This document shows, piece after piece, positions 14,444-21,842 of a stretch of 27,015 bases of DNA. Source of the stretch: an uncultured Oscillibacter sp. (lineage in GTDB: Bacteria; Bacillota; Clostridia; Oscillospirales; Oscillospiraceae); the NCBI GenBank assembly GCA_910583695.1, contig CAJTZL010000043.1:1-27015 (forward strand), in the 5' to 3' direction. The notes beneath the pieces were generated by a model. That model searched no databases and was not told the origin of the DNA. It saw only the letters and a list, made by a program, of their open reading frames with translations. Numbering within the stretch: the stretch's first letter is position 1; each line of letters begins with the position of its first letter. Position numbers and translations under genes: made by a program.

Positions 14444-15739
14444 ATGGACTGGTTCACGATCTGCCTGAACGGCCTCAGCCTTGCCGCTCAGAGCTTCCTG
14501 TACATGGCCTTTCTCTGCCGCCTGACGGGGCGGCGGGGACGGGCGCGGCAGTTTGCCCTCTACCTCCTGCTGCTGTCCGGCATTGAAGCCGTCTTCAGCG
14601 CCGCCGGGTGGGGCGCGCCGGCGGCCATGGCGGCGGCGCTGGCGGCCCTGTACGCCATGAGCCGCCTGGCCCTGAGAAACCGGCCTGTCCCCTCCTGCAC
14701 GGCGGCGCTGCTGGCGGTGTATGTCTTCCAGATGGCCGCGGGCATGGTGAACTCCGTGGAGGCCGTATTTTATCCCCATGTGTCCAAGGGTCTGCCCCTG
14801 TATGTCCTGATCGTCCTGGCGGTCCTGGTGTCCATTGCCCTGTGCGCCCTGTGCTATGGGCTGGTTCTGCGCCTCCTCCCGCTGGGGGAGGACGAGCCGA
14901 ATCTGGGGCTGCTGCTCCTGCCCGGCCTGTTCTTTCTGGCTGTGGAGCTCTATATTCTGGAAACGGCCTACAGCCGCCTGTCCCGCTCCCCGGAGCCGCC
15001 GGGGCGGCATCTGACCTTGCTGGCCCTTCAGGCCCTGGGGCTGGCAGCGCTGCTTTGCACGCTGTACGCCTATCGCCGGGCCTGCCGGGGCGTCCGGACC
15101 CAGGCGGAGCTGGACTTGCTCAGCCAGTCGGTCCAGGCCCAGCGGACCTATGTGGCGGAGGCCCAGGCCCGCTATGAGAAAACCCGCGCCTTTCGCCACG
15201 ACCTCCAAAATCATCTCTCCGTGCTGGACGGCCTCCTCTCCGCCGGGCGGACGGAGGAGGCCCGCCGGTATCTGGGGAAGCTGGAGGCGGCCTCCGGGGC
15301 CCTGGCTCCGCCCTGCCGGACGGGAGAGGCGGCGGTGGATGCGCTGCTGGGGGAGAAGCTGGCCCTGGCGGAGGCCCGGGGTATCCCGGCGGAGGTCTCC
15401 CTGCGCCTGCCGGAGGACGGAGCCCTGGACGCCTTCGATCTCTGCGTCATCTTTGCCAACGCCCTGGACAACGCACTTCGGGCCGTGGCCAGGGCGGAGG
15501 GGGACCCCTTTCTCCGGGTCCGGGGAGAGCGGCAGGGGGATTTCTACCGCCTGGAATTTGAGAACAGCTGCGCCGCCGGGCCGCCGCCGGAGCCGGGAAC
15601 CGGTCTGCGGAACATCCGGGCGGCGGCGGAGAAGTACGGCGGGGCGGTAGCCTATGAGCAGTCCGGCGGGCGCTTCCGCCTGGATGTGCTGCTGAACATC
15701 TCGGAACAACGAAATGGCTGTTCAGGGCGAAGCCCTTGA
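14444..15739 (+). CDS. GHKL-domain sensor histidine kinase
   Basis: A 431-residue membrane sensor kinase, partner of the LytTR regulator immediately upstream. Residues about 1-212 hold six or seven hydrophobic membrane segments with only short loops, as in AgrC/VirS-type kinases. A coiled linker leads to the H-box AFRHDLQNHLSVLDG (His252). The ATP-binding GHKL domain has the N-box FANALDNAL (Asn339, Asn343) and the G-box GTGLRNIRAAAEKYGG. GGGGAGG precedes the ATG at 14444. No peptide pheromone gene or AgrB-like protease is seen beside it, so the signal is unknown. The very Ala/Leu-rich membrane part reflects the high GC content. The promoter of the next gene overlaps its stop codon. Confidence 0.94.
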   Translation: MDWFTICLNGLSLAAQSFLYMAFLCRLTGRRGRARQFALYLLLLSGIEAVFSAAGWGAPAAMAAALAALYAMSRLALRNRPVPSCTAALLAVYVFQMAAGMVNSVEAVFYPHVSKGLPLYVLIVLAVLVSIALCALCYGLVLRLLPLGEDEPNLGLLLLPGLFFLAVELYILETAYSRLSRSPEPPGRHLTLLALQALGLAALLCTLYAYRRACRGVRTQAELDLLSQSVQAQRTYVAEAQARYEKTRAFRHDLQNHLSVLDGLLSAGRTEEARRYLGKLEAASGALAPPCRTGEAAVDALLGEKLALAEARGIPAEVSLRLPEDGALDAFDLCVIFANALDNALRAVARAEGDPFLRVRGERQGDFYRLEFENSCAAGPPPEPGTGLRNIRAAAEKYGGAVAYEQSGGRFRLDVLLNISEQRNGCSGRSP

Positions 15740-15763
15740 AAACCGGCGGGGGTGTGGTACACT
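15736..15763 (+). promoter_or_regulatory. Promoter for the coiled-coil protein gene, overlapping the kinase stop
   Basis: TTGAAA (15736-15741), 16-base spacer, TACACT (15758-15763) preceded by TGG (extended -10). The -35 box contains the kinase stop codon. The predicted start is about 25 bases before the next ATG. Confidence 0.6.
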
Positions 15764-15794
15764 GGACCCGACAAGACAAGAAAGGAGGGGTCCC

Positions 15795-16352
15795 ATGATC
15801 CCAATTTCCGGCAATGTGTCCCGGCCTGCCGCCACGCCCGCCCTCCGGGAGGCGGAAAAGGCCCGGGAGGCCCGCCCAGCGTCCCCGGCCTACCCTCAAC
15901 AAGGCGGAGGCCCGCTGAGACCTGTGAAGGATGAGTATCTCCCGGAGGAAAAGAGGGAGCCCTATGGCCGCTATTGGCTGGGGAAGGACGAGGATGGAAG
16001 CCCCAAAATCTACTTTGACGACCCCGAGGCTGCGGAGGGTGCCCCCGTTTCCCCGGAGGCCCCCAAGGCGGAAGACCCGGACGGGGAGAAGGAGCCTATG
16101 TCTCCGGAGAAGGCCGGCCCGCCGGGCAAGGGCGGCAAGGAGGAGAAATGCATCGGCAATACCGACGCGGTGGACCGGGAGATCAGGAAGCTGAAGGAGA
16201 AAAAGGAAAAGCTGGAGGCCAAGCTCGACCGGGAGACCGACGAAACGAAGCGGGAGAGCCTGGAACGTCAGCTGGCCCAGGTGGAGAATGAGCTGAGGCA
16301 GAAGGACAACGACGCCTACCGCCGCCAGCACACAAAAGTTACAAACGGCTGA
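15795..16352 (+). CDS. Hypothetical charged protein with C-terminal coiled coil
   Basis: A 185-residue protein of unknown function. It starts MIPISGNVSRPAATP at ATG 15795, four bases after AAAGGAGGGG. Residues about 1-125 are low-complexity, rich in Pro, Glu, Lys and Gly, and include one ordered-looking patch, PYGRYWLGKDEDGSPKIYFDD (about 55-75). Residues about 133-178 form a strongly predicted coiled coil with EIRKLKEKKEKLEAKLD and ESLERQLAQVENELRQ heptads. There is no signal peptide or membrane segment. The WLG.DEDG.PKIYFD patch and the C-terminal helix suggest a folded unit tethered by a disordered stretch. It has its own promoter and a palindromic terminator, so it is a single-gene unit. 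I do not recognise a family. Confidence 0.85.
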   Translation: MIPISGNVSRPAATPALREAEKAREARPASPAYPQQGGGPLRPVKDEYLPEEKREPYGRYWLGKDEDGSPKIYFDDPEAAEGAPVSPEAPKAEDPDGEKEPMSPEKAGPPGKGGKEEKCIGNTDAVDREIRKLKEKKEKLEAKLDRETDETKRESLERQLAQVENELRQKDNDAYRRQHTKVTNG

Positions 16353-16363
16353 GCCGGACAAAC

Positions 16364-16405
16364 ATATCAGCGCGGAGAAAAATTTTTCTCCGCGCTGATA
16401 TTTTA
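16364..16405 (+). terminator. Terminator formed by a 38-base perfect palindrome
   Basis: The 19-base arm at 16364-16382 (ATATCAGCGCGGAGAAAAA) is exactly complementary to 16383-16401, followed by TTTAC. The A5/T5 centre gives a U tract within the structure, so it could end transcription. The perfect symmetry makes it equally strong as a cruciform. It follows the coiled-coil gene by 12 bases. Confidence 0.8.
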
Positions 16406-16426
16406 CAAGCCATTCGACGGAAAACC

Positions 16427-16435
16427 TGCTATAAT
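16427..16435 (+). promoter_or_regulatory. Extended -10 promoter for the AraC-family gene
   Basis: TGC-TATAAT (TATAAT 16430-16435) is a full consensus -10 with the TGn extension. No good -35 box sits 17 bases upstream. Transcription would start near 16442, leaving a leader of about 20 bases before the GTG. Confidence 0.65.
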
Positions 16436-16461
16436 GAGGCCGTCGAGGGGAGGGACGGAAG

Positions 16462-17286
16462 GTGAAGCACGAATCCGGAACGGCGGTTTACGACGCCGGG
16501 CTGCGCCTGGAGGCGTACCGCTTCCGCCGCTCCTTTCCAAAGCACTTCCACGAGTATTACGTCGTGGGCTACATCGAGGACGGGCAGGGGGAGCTGATCT
16601 GCCGGGACGTGGCGTACGCGTTGAAAAAGGGGGACATCATCATTTACAACCCCGGCGACCTCCACTCCTGCGCCGAGAGCGGCGCGGCCCTGGAGTACTG
16701 GGGCCTGCACATTCCCAAGGAAACCATGCTGGATCTGACCGGGGAGGTGACGGGGCGGCGGATGCTGCCGGTGTTCTCCCGGAACGTGGTGTCCGACCCG
16801 GAGGCGGCCTGGGATTTCCGGGCCCTTCACGAGCAGATCATGCTGGGCTCCCGGGAGTTCGAGCGGGAGGAGCGGCTGCTGCTGCTGATCTCCCGGCTGC
16901 TGCGGCTCTGCGGCCAGCCGGTGGGGGACCCGGCCTCCGCCGGGCGGGAGGCGGTGGAGCGGGCCTGCGCCTTCATGGAGGGGCACTACGGGGAGCGGAT
17001 TACCCTGGAGCGCCTCCGGGAGGAGGCGGGATTGAGCAAGTCGGCCCTGCTCCGGGCCTTTGCCCGGGAGAAGGGGGTCACGCCCTACCGCTATCTGGAA
17101 AACCTGCGGGTGGGCGCGGCGAAGAGGCTGCTGGAGCAGGGGGTCCCGCCCGCCGAGGCGGCCCTGCGGACGGGCTTTTCCGATCAGAGCCATTTTACCA
17201 ACTATTTCAGCCGGTTTATCGGTCTGGCGCCCGGAGCGTACCGGGAAATGTTTTTGGACAAGGAGCGATCATGCCATGAGAAATGA
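16462..17286 (+). CDS. AraC-family transcriptional regulator with cupin sensor
   Basis: A 274-residue regulator. The N-terminal cupin (about 10-90) contains FPKHFHEYYVVGYIEDGQGEL and GDIIIYNPGDLHSC, the usual ligand pocket. The C-terminal double helix-turn-helix (about 170-270) shows ITLERLREEAGLSKSALLRAF and the AraC signature region AEAALRTGFSDQSHFTNYFSRFIG, ending LAPGAYREMF. The start is GTG 16462, six to seven bases after GGGGAGGG. Its last four codons overlap the start of the EamA exporter gene by 11 bases, so the two are co-expressed and the exporter is a likely target. The ligand is unknown. Confidence 0.94.
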   Translation: MKHESGTAVYDAGLRLEAYRFRRSFPKHFHEYYVVGYIEDGQGELICRDVAYALKKGDIIIYNPGDLHSCAESGAALEYWGLHIPKETMLDLTGEVTGRRMLPVFSRNVVSDPEAAWDFRALHEQIMLGSREFEREERLLLLISRLLRLCGQPVGDPASAGREAVERACAFMEGHYGERITLERLREEAGLSKSALLRAFAREKGVTPYRYLENLRVGAAKRLLEQGVPPAEAALRTGFSDQSHFTNYFSRFIGLAPGAYREMFLDKERSCHEK

Positions 17287-18187
17287 CCGGGCAAGGGGCC
17301 ACGCCGCCGCCTTCTTCACCATCGCCGTCTGGGGGACCACCTTCATCTCCACCAAGGTGCTGCTGCGGGGCTTCCAGCCGGTGGAGATTCTGTTCATCCG
17401 CTTTACCATGGGCCTTCTGGCCCTGTTCCTGGCCTGCCCCCGGAGGATGCGGGGCGTCACCAGGAGGCAGGAGCTGATGTTCGCCGGAGCGGGCCTTTGC
17501 GGCGTGTGCCTGTACTACCTGCTGGAGAACATCGCCCTGACCTACACCCTGGCCTCCAACGTGGGGGTGATTCTCTCCGTGATTCCCTTTTTCACGGCGG
17601 TGCTGTCCCACCTGTTTTTGAAGGAGGAACGGCCCGGCGGCGGCTTCTACCTGGGCTTTGTGGTGGCGATGGCTGGAATCTCCCTCATCAGCTTCAGCGG
17701 CTCTCAGCTGGAGCTGAACCCGGTGGGGGACCTGTTGTCCCTGCTGGCGGCGGTGATCTGGGCCTGTTACGTGATTCTGACCCGGAAGATCAGCGCCTGG
17801 GGCTGGAACACCATCCTCACCACCCGGCGGACCTTCATCTGGGGGATTTTTTGGATGCTCCCGGCGCTGCTGGCATTCGACTGCCGCCTGGGACTGGAGC
17901 GGTTCGCCAACCCGGTGTATCTGGGGAATCTGATCTTCCTGGGCTTCGGCGCGTCGGCGGTGTGCTTTGTCACATGGAATCTGGCGGTGAAGCTGCTGGG
18001 ACCGGTGAAGACCAGTGTGTACACCTATCTGGCCCCGGTCATCACCGTGGCGGCCTCGGTGCTGATTCTCCACGAGCCCATCACGCCCCTGGCGGCCCTG
18101 GGGGCCGTGCTGACCCTGGCGGGGCTGCTGCTGTCCCAGGGGAAGAGTTTGCTGAAAAAGGAGGCGGCGGAAGAGCCTGCCGAATAA
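17276..18187 (+). CDS. EamA-family (DMT superfamily) metabolite exporter
   Basis: A 303-residue inner-membrane transporter with ten hydrophobic segments arranged as two EamA repeats (about residues 8-140 and 150-290). Typical marks are FFTIAVWGTTFISTKVLL at the N-terminus, the ENIALTYTLASNVGVILSVIP segment in repeat one, and SVYTYLAPVITVAASVLILHEP in repeat two, ending with a charged tail. ATG 17276 overlaps the araC-type gene by 11 bases, with AAGGAG about 10 bases upstream. The family exports amino acids, cysteine pathway metabolites, nucleosides and drugs; the substrate cannot be told. A hairpin terminator follows. Confidence 0.93.
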   Translation: MRNDRARGHAAAFFTIAVWGTTFISTKVLLRGFQPVEILFIRFTMGLLALFLACPRRMRGVTRRQELMFAGAGLCGVCLYYLLENIALTYTLASNVGVILSVIPFFTAVLSHLFLKEERPGGGFYLGFVVAMAGISLISFSGSQLELNPVGDLLSLLAAVIWACYVILTRKISAWGWNTILTTRRTFIWGIFWMLPALLAFDCRLGLERFANPVYLGNLIFLGFGASAVCFVTWNLAVKLLGPVKTSVYTYLAPVITVAASVLILHEPITPLAALGAVLTLAGLLLSQGKSLLKKEAAEEPAE

Positions 18188-18192
18188 AACAT

Positions 18193-18229
18193 GCGGCGGC
18201 CCCGAATCTTGGGGCCGCCGCGTTCGTTT
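18193..18229 (+). terminator. Intrinsic terminator after the EamA gene
   Basis: GCGGCGGCCCC (18193-18203), 7-base loop, GGGGCCGCCGC (18211-18221), then GTTCGTTTT. The stem is 11 bp and perfect, starting 6 bases past the stop. Confidence 0.85.
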
Positions 18230-18261
18230 TGCGCCGGGGAGGGGAGATGCGCTGCTGGGGC

Positions 18262-19524
18262 TCAGCCGTTTTTGACCCGGGCGGAGGTGCGGCCCTCGGG
18301 CTGAATTTCCCCGGCGGCCAGCAAAGCCCGCTTTGTCAGGGCCGGGCCCACCAGCTCATAGACCAGCACGGAGAAGAGCACCACGCTCCGGACCACCGTG
18401 CCGTCGGTCAGGGCCTGGGCGGTGATGGCCATGCCCAGGGCCACACCGGCCTGGGGCAGCAGGGTGATGCCCAGGTATTTCCGGATGCTTTCGTCGCAGC
18501 CGGTGAGGGTGCAGCTGCCGTAAGAGCCCACGTATTTGCCCAGGGAACGGACCAGGATGTAAATGACGCCGATGAGCAGCACGGAGGGATTCCGCAATAC
18601 GGACAAATCCAGCTCCGCGCCGGAGAGGACGAAAAACAGCACGAACAGGGGGGCCGTCCACCCGTCCACCCGGGCCATCAGCTCCTCGGAGAAGTCGCAG
18701 ATGTTGCAGAACAGGGTGCCGGTCATCATGCACACCAGCAGCAGGGAGAAGCCGCAGCGGACACCGCCCAGCTCGAACTCCTTCATGGACAACCCCACCG
18801 TCAGCAGGACAAAGCCGATGGAGATGGACAGGCGCTTGCTCCGGGAGTGGAAGAACTGCTCCACCCAGTAGAGGGCGATGCCAGCCACCGCGCCCAGGCC
18901 CAGGGAGAGGAGGATTTCCACCACCGGCTCCACCAGCACCGTCACCACGCTGACGGCGCCGCTCTCCAGGGCCATGGCCACGCCGAAGGAGGCGGAGAAA
19001 AGAACCAGCCCCACCGCGTCGTCAATGGCCACCACCATCAAAAGAAGCCTTGTCATGGGGCCGTCGGCCTTGTATTGCCGGACCACCATCAGCGTGGCGG
19101 CGGGAGCCGTGGCGGCGGCAATGGCGCCCAGGGTGATGGCGGAAGAGACGGAGATGACGTCCGGCCGGACCAGATGCAGGAGAATCAGGGCCAGGTCCAC
19201 CAGGACCGTGGCGGCCGCCGCCTGGAGAATGCCCACCACGATGGCCTGACGGCCCATGGTTTTCAGCTGGCTCACCCGGAACTCGTTGCCGATGGTGAAG
19301 GCGATGAAGCCCAGGGCCACCTGGGAGAGCATGTTCAGGCCCTCCACCGCCTCCATGGAGGCGAAGCCCAGGCCGCCGATGTGCAGCGCCCCCAGGCAGA
19401 AGGGCCCCAGCAGCAGCCCCGCCACCAGATAGGCGGTGACGGCGGGCAGCTTCAGCCGTTTGGCCGCCCGGGACAGCAGCAGTCCGCCGATCAGGGCGGC
19501 GGAGAGGCTGATGAGAATTTCCAT
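18262..19524 (-). CDS. CPA2-type cation:proton antiporter
   Basis: A 420-residue membrane antiporter of the Na+/H+ exchanger (Kef/NapA-like) fold. Nearly the whole chain is hydrophobic helices, about twelve to thirteen. The AIDDAVGLVLFS segment (Asp168/Asp169) is the ion-binding double aspartate seen in CPA2 members, and TAPAATLMVVRQY precedes it. There is no C-terminal RCK/TrkA regulatory domain, so it is shorter than KefB/C. AGAGGT lies just before ATG 19524. It is a single gene with its own promoter, convergent with the EamA gene. The ion (Na+ or K+) cannot be decided. Confidence 0.92.
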   Translation of the reverse strand: MEILISLSAALIGGLLLSRAAKRLKLPAVTAYLVAGLLLGPFCLGALHIGGLGFASMEAVEGLNMLSQVALGFIAFTIGNEFRVSQLKTMGRQAIVVGILQAAAATVLVDLALILLHLVRPDVISVSSAITLGAIAAATAPAATLMVVRQYKADGPMTRLLLMVVAIDDAVGLVLFSASFGVAMALESGAVSVVTVLVEPVVEILLSLGLGAVAGIALYWVEQFFHSRSKRLSISIGFVLLTVGLSMKEFELGGVRCGFSLLLVCMMTGTLFCNICDFSEELMARVDGWTAPLFVLFFVLSGAELDLSVLRNPSVLLIGVIYILVRSLGKYVGSYGSCTLTGCDESIRKYLGITLLPQAGVALGMAITAQALTDGTVVRSVVLFSVLVYELVGPALTKRALLAAGEIQPEGRTSARVKNG

Positions 19525-19572
19525 GGTTGATTACCTCTTTTCCAATATGCCATATGTGCCGTATGATGAAGT

Positions 19573-19601
19573 ACGATACCATTCCAGGGGGAAATCGTCA
19601 A
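19573..19601 (-). promoter_or_regulatory. Promoter of the antiporter gene
   Basis: On the minus strand: TTGACG (19596-19601), 17-base spacer, TATCGT (19573-19578). The leader to the ATG is about 40 bases and includes repeated ATATG/CATAT words (19543-19566). Confidence 0.65.
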
Positions 19602-19779
19602 GAACCAGAGCCGACAAAAATCAGAGGGAAAACCCCGGGATTTTATCTGTTTTCCCACCCCGCCGGGGAGCGGGCCGAAGGGAGTTGTCCCGTCCGGAGG
19701 CTTTATCCTGCCGGTCCGCCCCCGCGCCCCATGCCTCCCGCAGAATGCGCTGCCGGGACTCCCCGGGCCGAAGACCGCC
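19602..19779. other. Intergenic DNA between divergent promoters
   Basis: No gene is supported here. It holds one long inverted repeat, GGGAAAAC (19626-19633) with GTTTTCCC (19649-19656), and GC-rich short palindromes (CCCCGCCGGGG). It may be regulatory DNA shared by the two divergent promoters. Confidence 0.35.
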
Positions 19780-19807
19780 TTGACAGCGGCGGGCGGATGG
19801 TTATAAT
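19780..19807 (+). promoter_or_regulatory. Promoter of the isomerase-cysK unit
   Basis: TTGACA (19780-19785), 16-base spacer, TATAAT (19802-19807). Both boxes are consensus. Transcription would start near 19814. Confidence 0.85.
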
Positions 19808-19808
19808 G

Positions 19809-19830
19809 GGAAAAAAGCCCCTGCGGGGCT
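19809..19830 (-). terminator. Small minus-strand terminator-like hairpin at the isomerase leader
   Basis: AGCCCC (19816-19821), 3-base loop, GGGGCT (19825-19830). Read on the minus strand a 6-bp stem is followed by six Ts and CCC, the shape of an intrinsic terminator. On the plus strand it forms a hairpin at the 5' end of the isomerase mRNA instead. Confidence 0.45.
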
Positions 19831-19855
19831 CAAAACCATGAGACAGGAGGCCGCC

Positions 19856-20782
19856 ATGAAACTTGCCGTCAAGACCTGCACCCTGGACATGCCCTACGAG
19901 GACATGCTGGATTTCTGCGCCGCCCAGGGAGTTTCCAGCCTGGAGATCGGCACGGGCAACTGGTCCGCCGCGCCTCACATCGACCTGGAGGAGCTCCTCT
20001 CCTCCGAGACCGCCCGGACCCGCTGGCGGGACGCGCAGCGGCGGCGGGGGCTGGAGCTCTGCGCCCTGAACTGCTCCGGGAATCCCCTGGCCTATGAGCG
20101 GGACCGCGAGGTGACGGAGAAGACCTTCCGCCTGGCGTCCCTGCTGGGGGTGCGGAAGATCGTTATGATGAGCGGCCTTCCCACCGGGTGCCCCGGGGAC
20201 CGGACGCCGGTGTGGATCACCACCTCATGGCCCCCGGAGACCCAGGACATCCTGGACTACCAGTGGAACGACGTGGCCATCCCCGCCTGGAGGGAGCTGG
20301 TCCGCCGGGCCGGGGACTGCGGCGTGGAGCAGATCGCCTTGGAGAACCACGGGATGCAGCTGGTATACAACCCGGAGACGCTGCTGCGCCTCCGGGAGGC
20401 CGTGGGGCCCATGGTGGGCATGAACCTGGACCCCTCCCACCTGTTCTGGATGGGCGGAGACCCCATTGAGGCCGCCCGGGTCCTGGGGGAGGCGGGTGCC
20501 CTGTACCACATTCACGGCAAGGACTCCCGACCGGAGCGGCGCCGGTGGGGGCCCAACGGCATGCTGGACACCAAGCCCATCGACGCCTTCCGCCAAAGGA
20601 GCTGGAACTATGTGGCGGTGGGGGCGGGCCACGGCGTCCAGTGGTGGCAGGAGTTCTTCTCCGCCGCCCGCATGGCCGGATACGACGGCGTGGTTTCCCT
20701 GGAGATGGAGGACCTGACCCTGCCTATGCTGGAGGGCCATCTGGCCTCCCTCCGCACCTTGAAGGAGGCGCTGGCCCTTTGA
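19856..20782 (+). CDS. TIM-barrel sugar isomerase/epimerase-type protein
   Basis: A 308-residue xylose-isomerase-like TIM barrel (AP endonuclease family 2). Metal ligands appear at the expected strand ends: Glu163 in ALENHGM, Asp192 and His195 in NLDPSH, His218 or His220 in YHIHGKD, and Glu283 in VVSLEMED. The N-terminus KLAVKTCTLDMPYEDML and EIGTGNWSAAPHID fit sugar-phosphate isomerase/epimerases that often act on inositol-type or keto-sugar intermediates. ATG 19856 is chosen because ACAGGAGG lies 5 bases before it; an ATG at 19838 in frame lacks such a site. cysK begins 73 bases downstream. The substrate is unknown, and no oxidoreductase partner is adjacent. Confidence 0.87.
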   Translation: MKLAVKTCTLDMPYEDMLDFCAAQGVSSLEIGTGNWSAAPHIDLEELLSSETARTRWRDAQRRRGLELCALNCSGNPLAYERDREVTEKTFRLASLLGVRKIVMMSGLPTGCPGDRTPVWITTSWPPETQDILDYQWNDVAIPAWRELVRRAGDCGVEQIALENHGMQLVYNPETLLRLREAVGPMVGMNLDPSHLFWMGGDPIEAARVLGEAGALYHIHGKDSRPERRRWGPNGMLDTKPIDAFRQRSWNYVAVGAGHGVQWWQEFFSAARMAGYDGVVSLEMEDLTLPMLEGHLASLRTLKEALAL

Positions 20783-20788
20783 GGGGGG

Positions 20789-20804
20789 CGTCCCTCATGG
20801 GACG
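20789..20804 (+). other. Hairpin in the isomerase-cysK gap
   Basis: CGTCCC and GGGACG around a TCAT loop, seven bases after the isomerase stop. There is no T tract, so cotranscription with cysK remains likely. Confidence 0.4.
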
Positions 20805-20855
20805 GGCGGCTGGAGCATAGCTTGAAACAACGACTGCGACAGGAGGAGACGCGCC

Positions 20856-21788
20856 ATGAGCCATGTGTACACATCCATGGAACAGCTGATTGGCGGGACC
20901 CCGCTGCTGGAGCTGACCCGCGTGGAGCGGGAGGAGGGGCTGGAGGCCCGGGTCCTGGCAAAGCTGGAGTTCTGCAACCCCGCCGGGTCCGTCAAGGACC
21001 GGGCGGCCAAGGCCATGCTGGACGACGGGGAGGCCCGGGGCCTCCTGAAGCCCGGCTCCGTCATCATTGAGCCCACTTCCGGCAATACGGGCATTGGGCT
21101 GGCCGCCGTGGCCGCCCCCCGGGGCTACCGGGTGCTTATCGTCATGCCGGAGACCATGAGTGAGGAGCGCCGCCGCCTGATGCGGGCCTACGGCGCGGAG
21201 GTGGTCCTCACTCCGGGGGAGAGCGGCATGGCCGGGGCCATAGAAAGGGCCCGGGAGCTGGCGGCGGAAATCCCCGGCGGCTTTATCCCCGGCCAGTTTG
21301 AAAACCCCGCCAATCCCGCCGCCCACCGGGCCGGGACGGGTCCGGAAATCTGGGCGGACACGGAGGGGGCGGTGGACGTCTTTGTGGCGGGCGTGGGCAC
21401 CGGGGGGACCCTCACCGGCGCGGGGGAGTATTTGAAGAGCCGGAACCCCGCCGTGAAGATCGTGGCGGTGGAGCCCGCCGCCTCCCCGGTGCTGAGCGAA
21501 GGCCGGGCCGGGAGCCACGGGCTCCAGGGCATCGGCGCGGGCTTTGTGCCGGAGGCCCTGAACACGGAGATTTACGACGAGATCATCCCCGTGGAGGATG
21601 AGGCCGCCTTTGCCATGGTCCGCCGCCTGGGGCGGACGGAGGGCCTGCTGGCGGGAATCTCCTCCGGAGCGGCGGTGTGGGCTGCCGTCCGGCTGGCGAA
21701 GCGCAGGGAAAACCGGGGAAGGACCATCGTGGCCCTGCTGCCCGACGGCGGGGACCGCTATCTCTCCACGCCGCTGTTTGCGGATTGA
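20856..21788 (+). CDS. cysK: Cysteine synthase (O-acetylserine sulfhydrylase)
   Basis: A 310-residue PLP enzyme forming cysteine from O-acetylserine and sulfide in the cytosol. Seen: FCNPAGSVKDR with PLP-binding Lys47, PTSGNTGIGLA (73-83), GVGTGGTLTG (179-188) and GISSGAA (268-273), all family hallmarks, with normal length. GACAGGAGGAG precedes ATG 20856. No serine acetyltransferase (cysE) or sulfur regulator is adjacent, so its control is not visible. It probably shares the isomerase promoter. A cystathionine beta-synthase-like activity is a less likely alternative. Confidence 0.95.
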   Translation: MSHVYTSMEQLIGGTPLLELTRVEREEGLEARVLAKLEFCNPAGSVKDRAAKAMLDDGEARGLLKPGSVIIEPTSGNTGIGLAAVAAPRGYRVLIVMPETMSEERRRLMRAYGAEVVLTPGESGMAGAIERARELAAEIPGGFIPGQFENPANPAAHRAGTGPEIWADTEGAVDVFVAGVGTGGTLTGAGEYLKSRNPAVKIVAVEPAASPVLSEGRAGSHGLQGIGAGFVPEALNTEIYDEIIPVEDEAAFAMVRRLGRTEGLLAGISSGAAVWAAVRLAKRRENRGRTIVALLPDGGDRYLSTPLFAD

Positions 21789-21793
21789 ACGGC

Positions 21794-21822
21794 AAAAAAG
21801 GGACGGCCTGCGCCGTCCCTTT
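21794..21822. terminator. Bidirectional terminator between cysK and malQ
   Basis: AAAGGGACGGC (21797-21807), CTGC loop, GCCGTCCCTTT (21812-21822). On plus it is followed by TTCGTC after cysK; on minus it is followed by TTTTTT after malQ, making the minus-strand terminator the stronger one. Confidence 0.88.
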
Positions 21823-21842
21823 CGTCTGTGCTCCGGCCCCTG

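Noticed and set aside
17497..19530. Long plus-strand open frame over the EamA and antiporter genes
   Set aside because: It overlaps two well-supported genes in the wrong frame or strand; its composition is Gly/His/Gln-rich low complexity, as expected from the shadow of GC-rich coding DNA, and it lacks a ribosome binding site.
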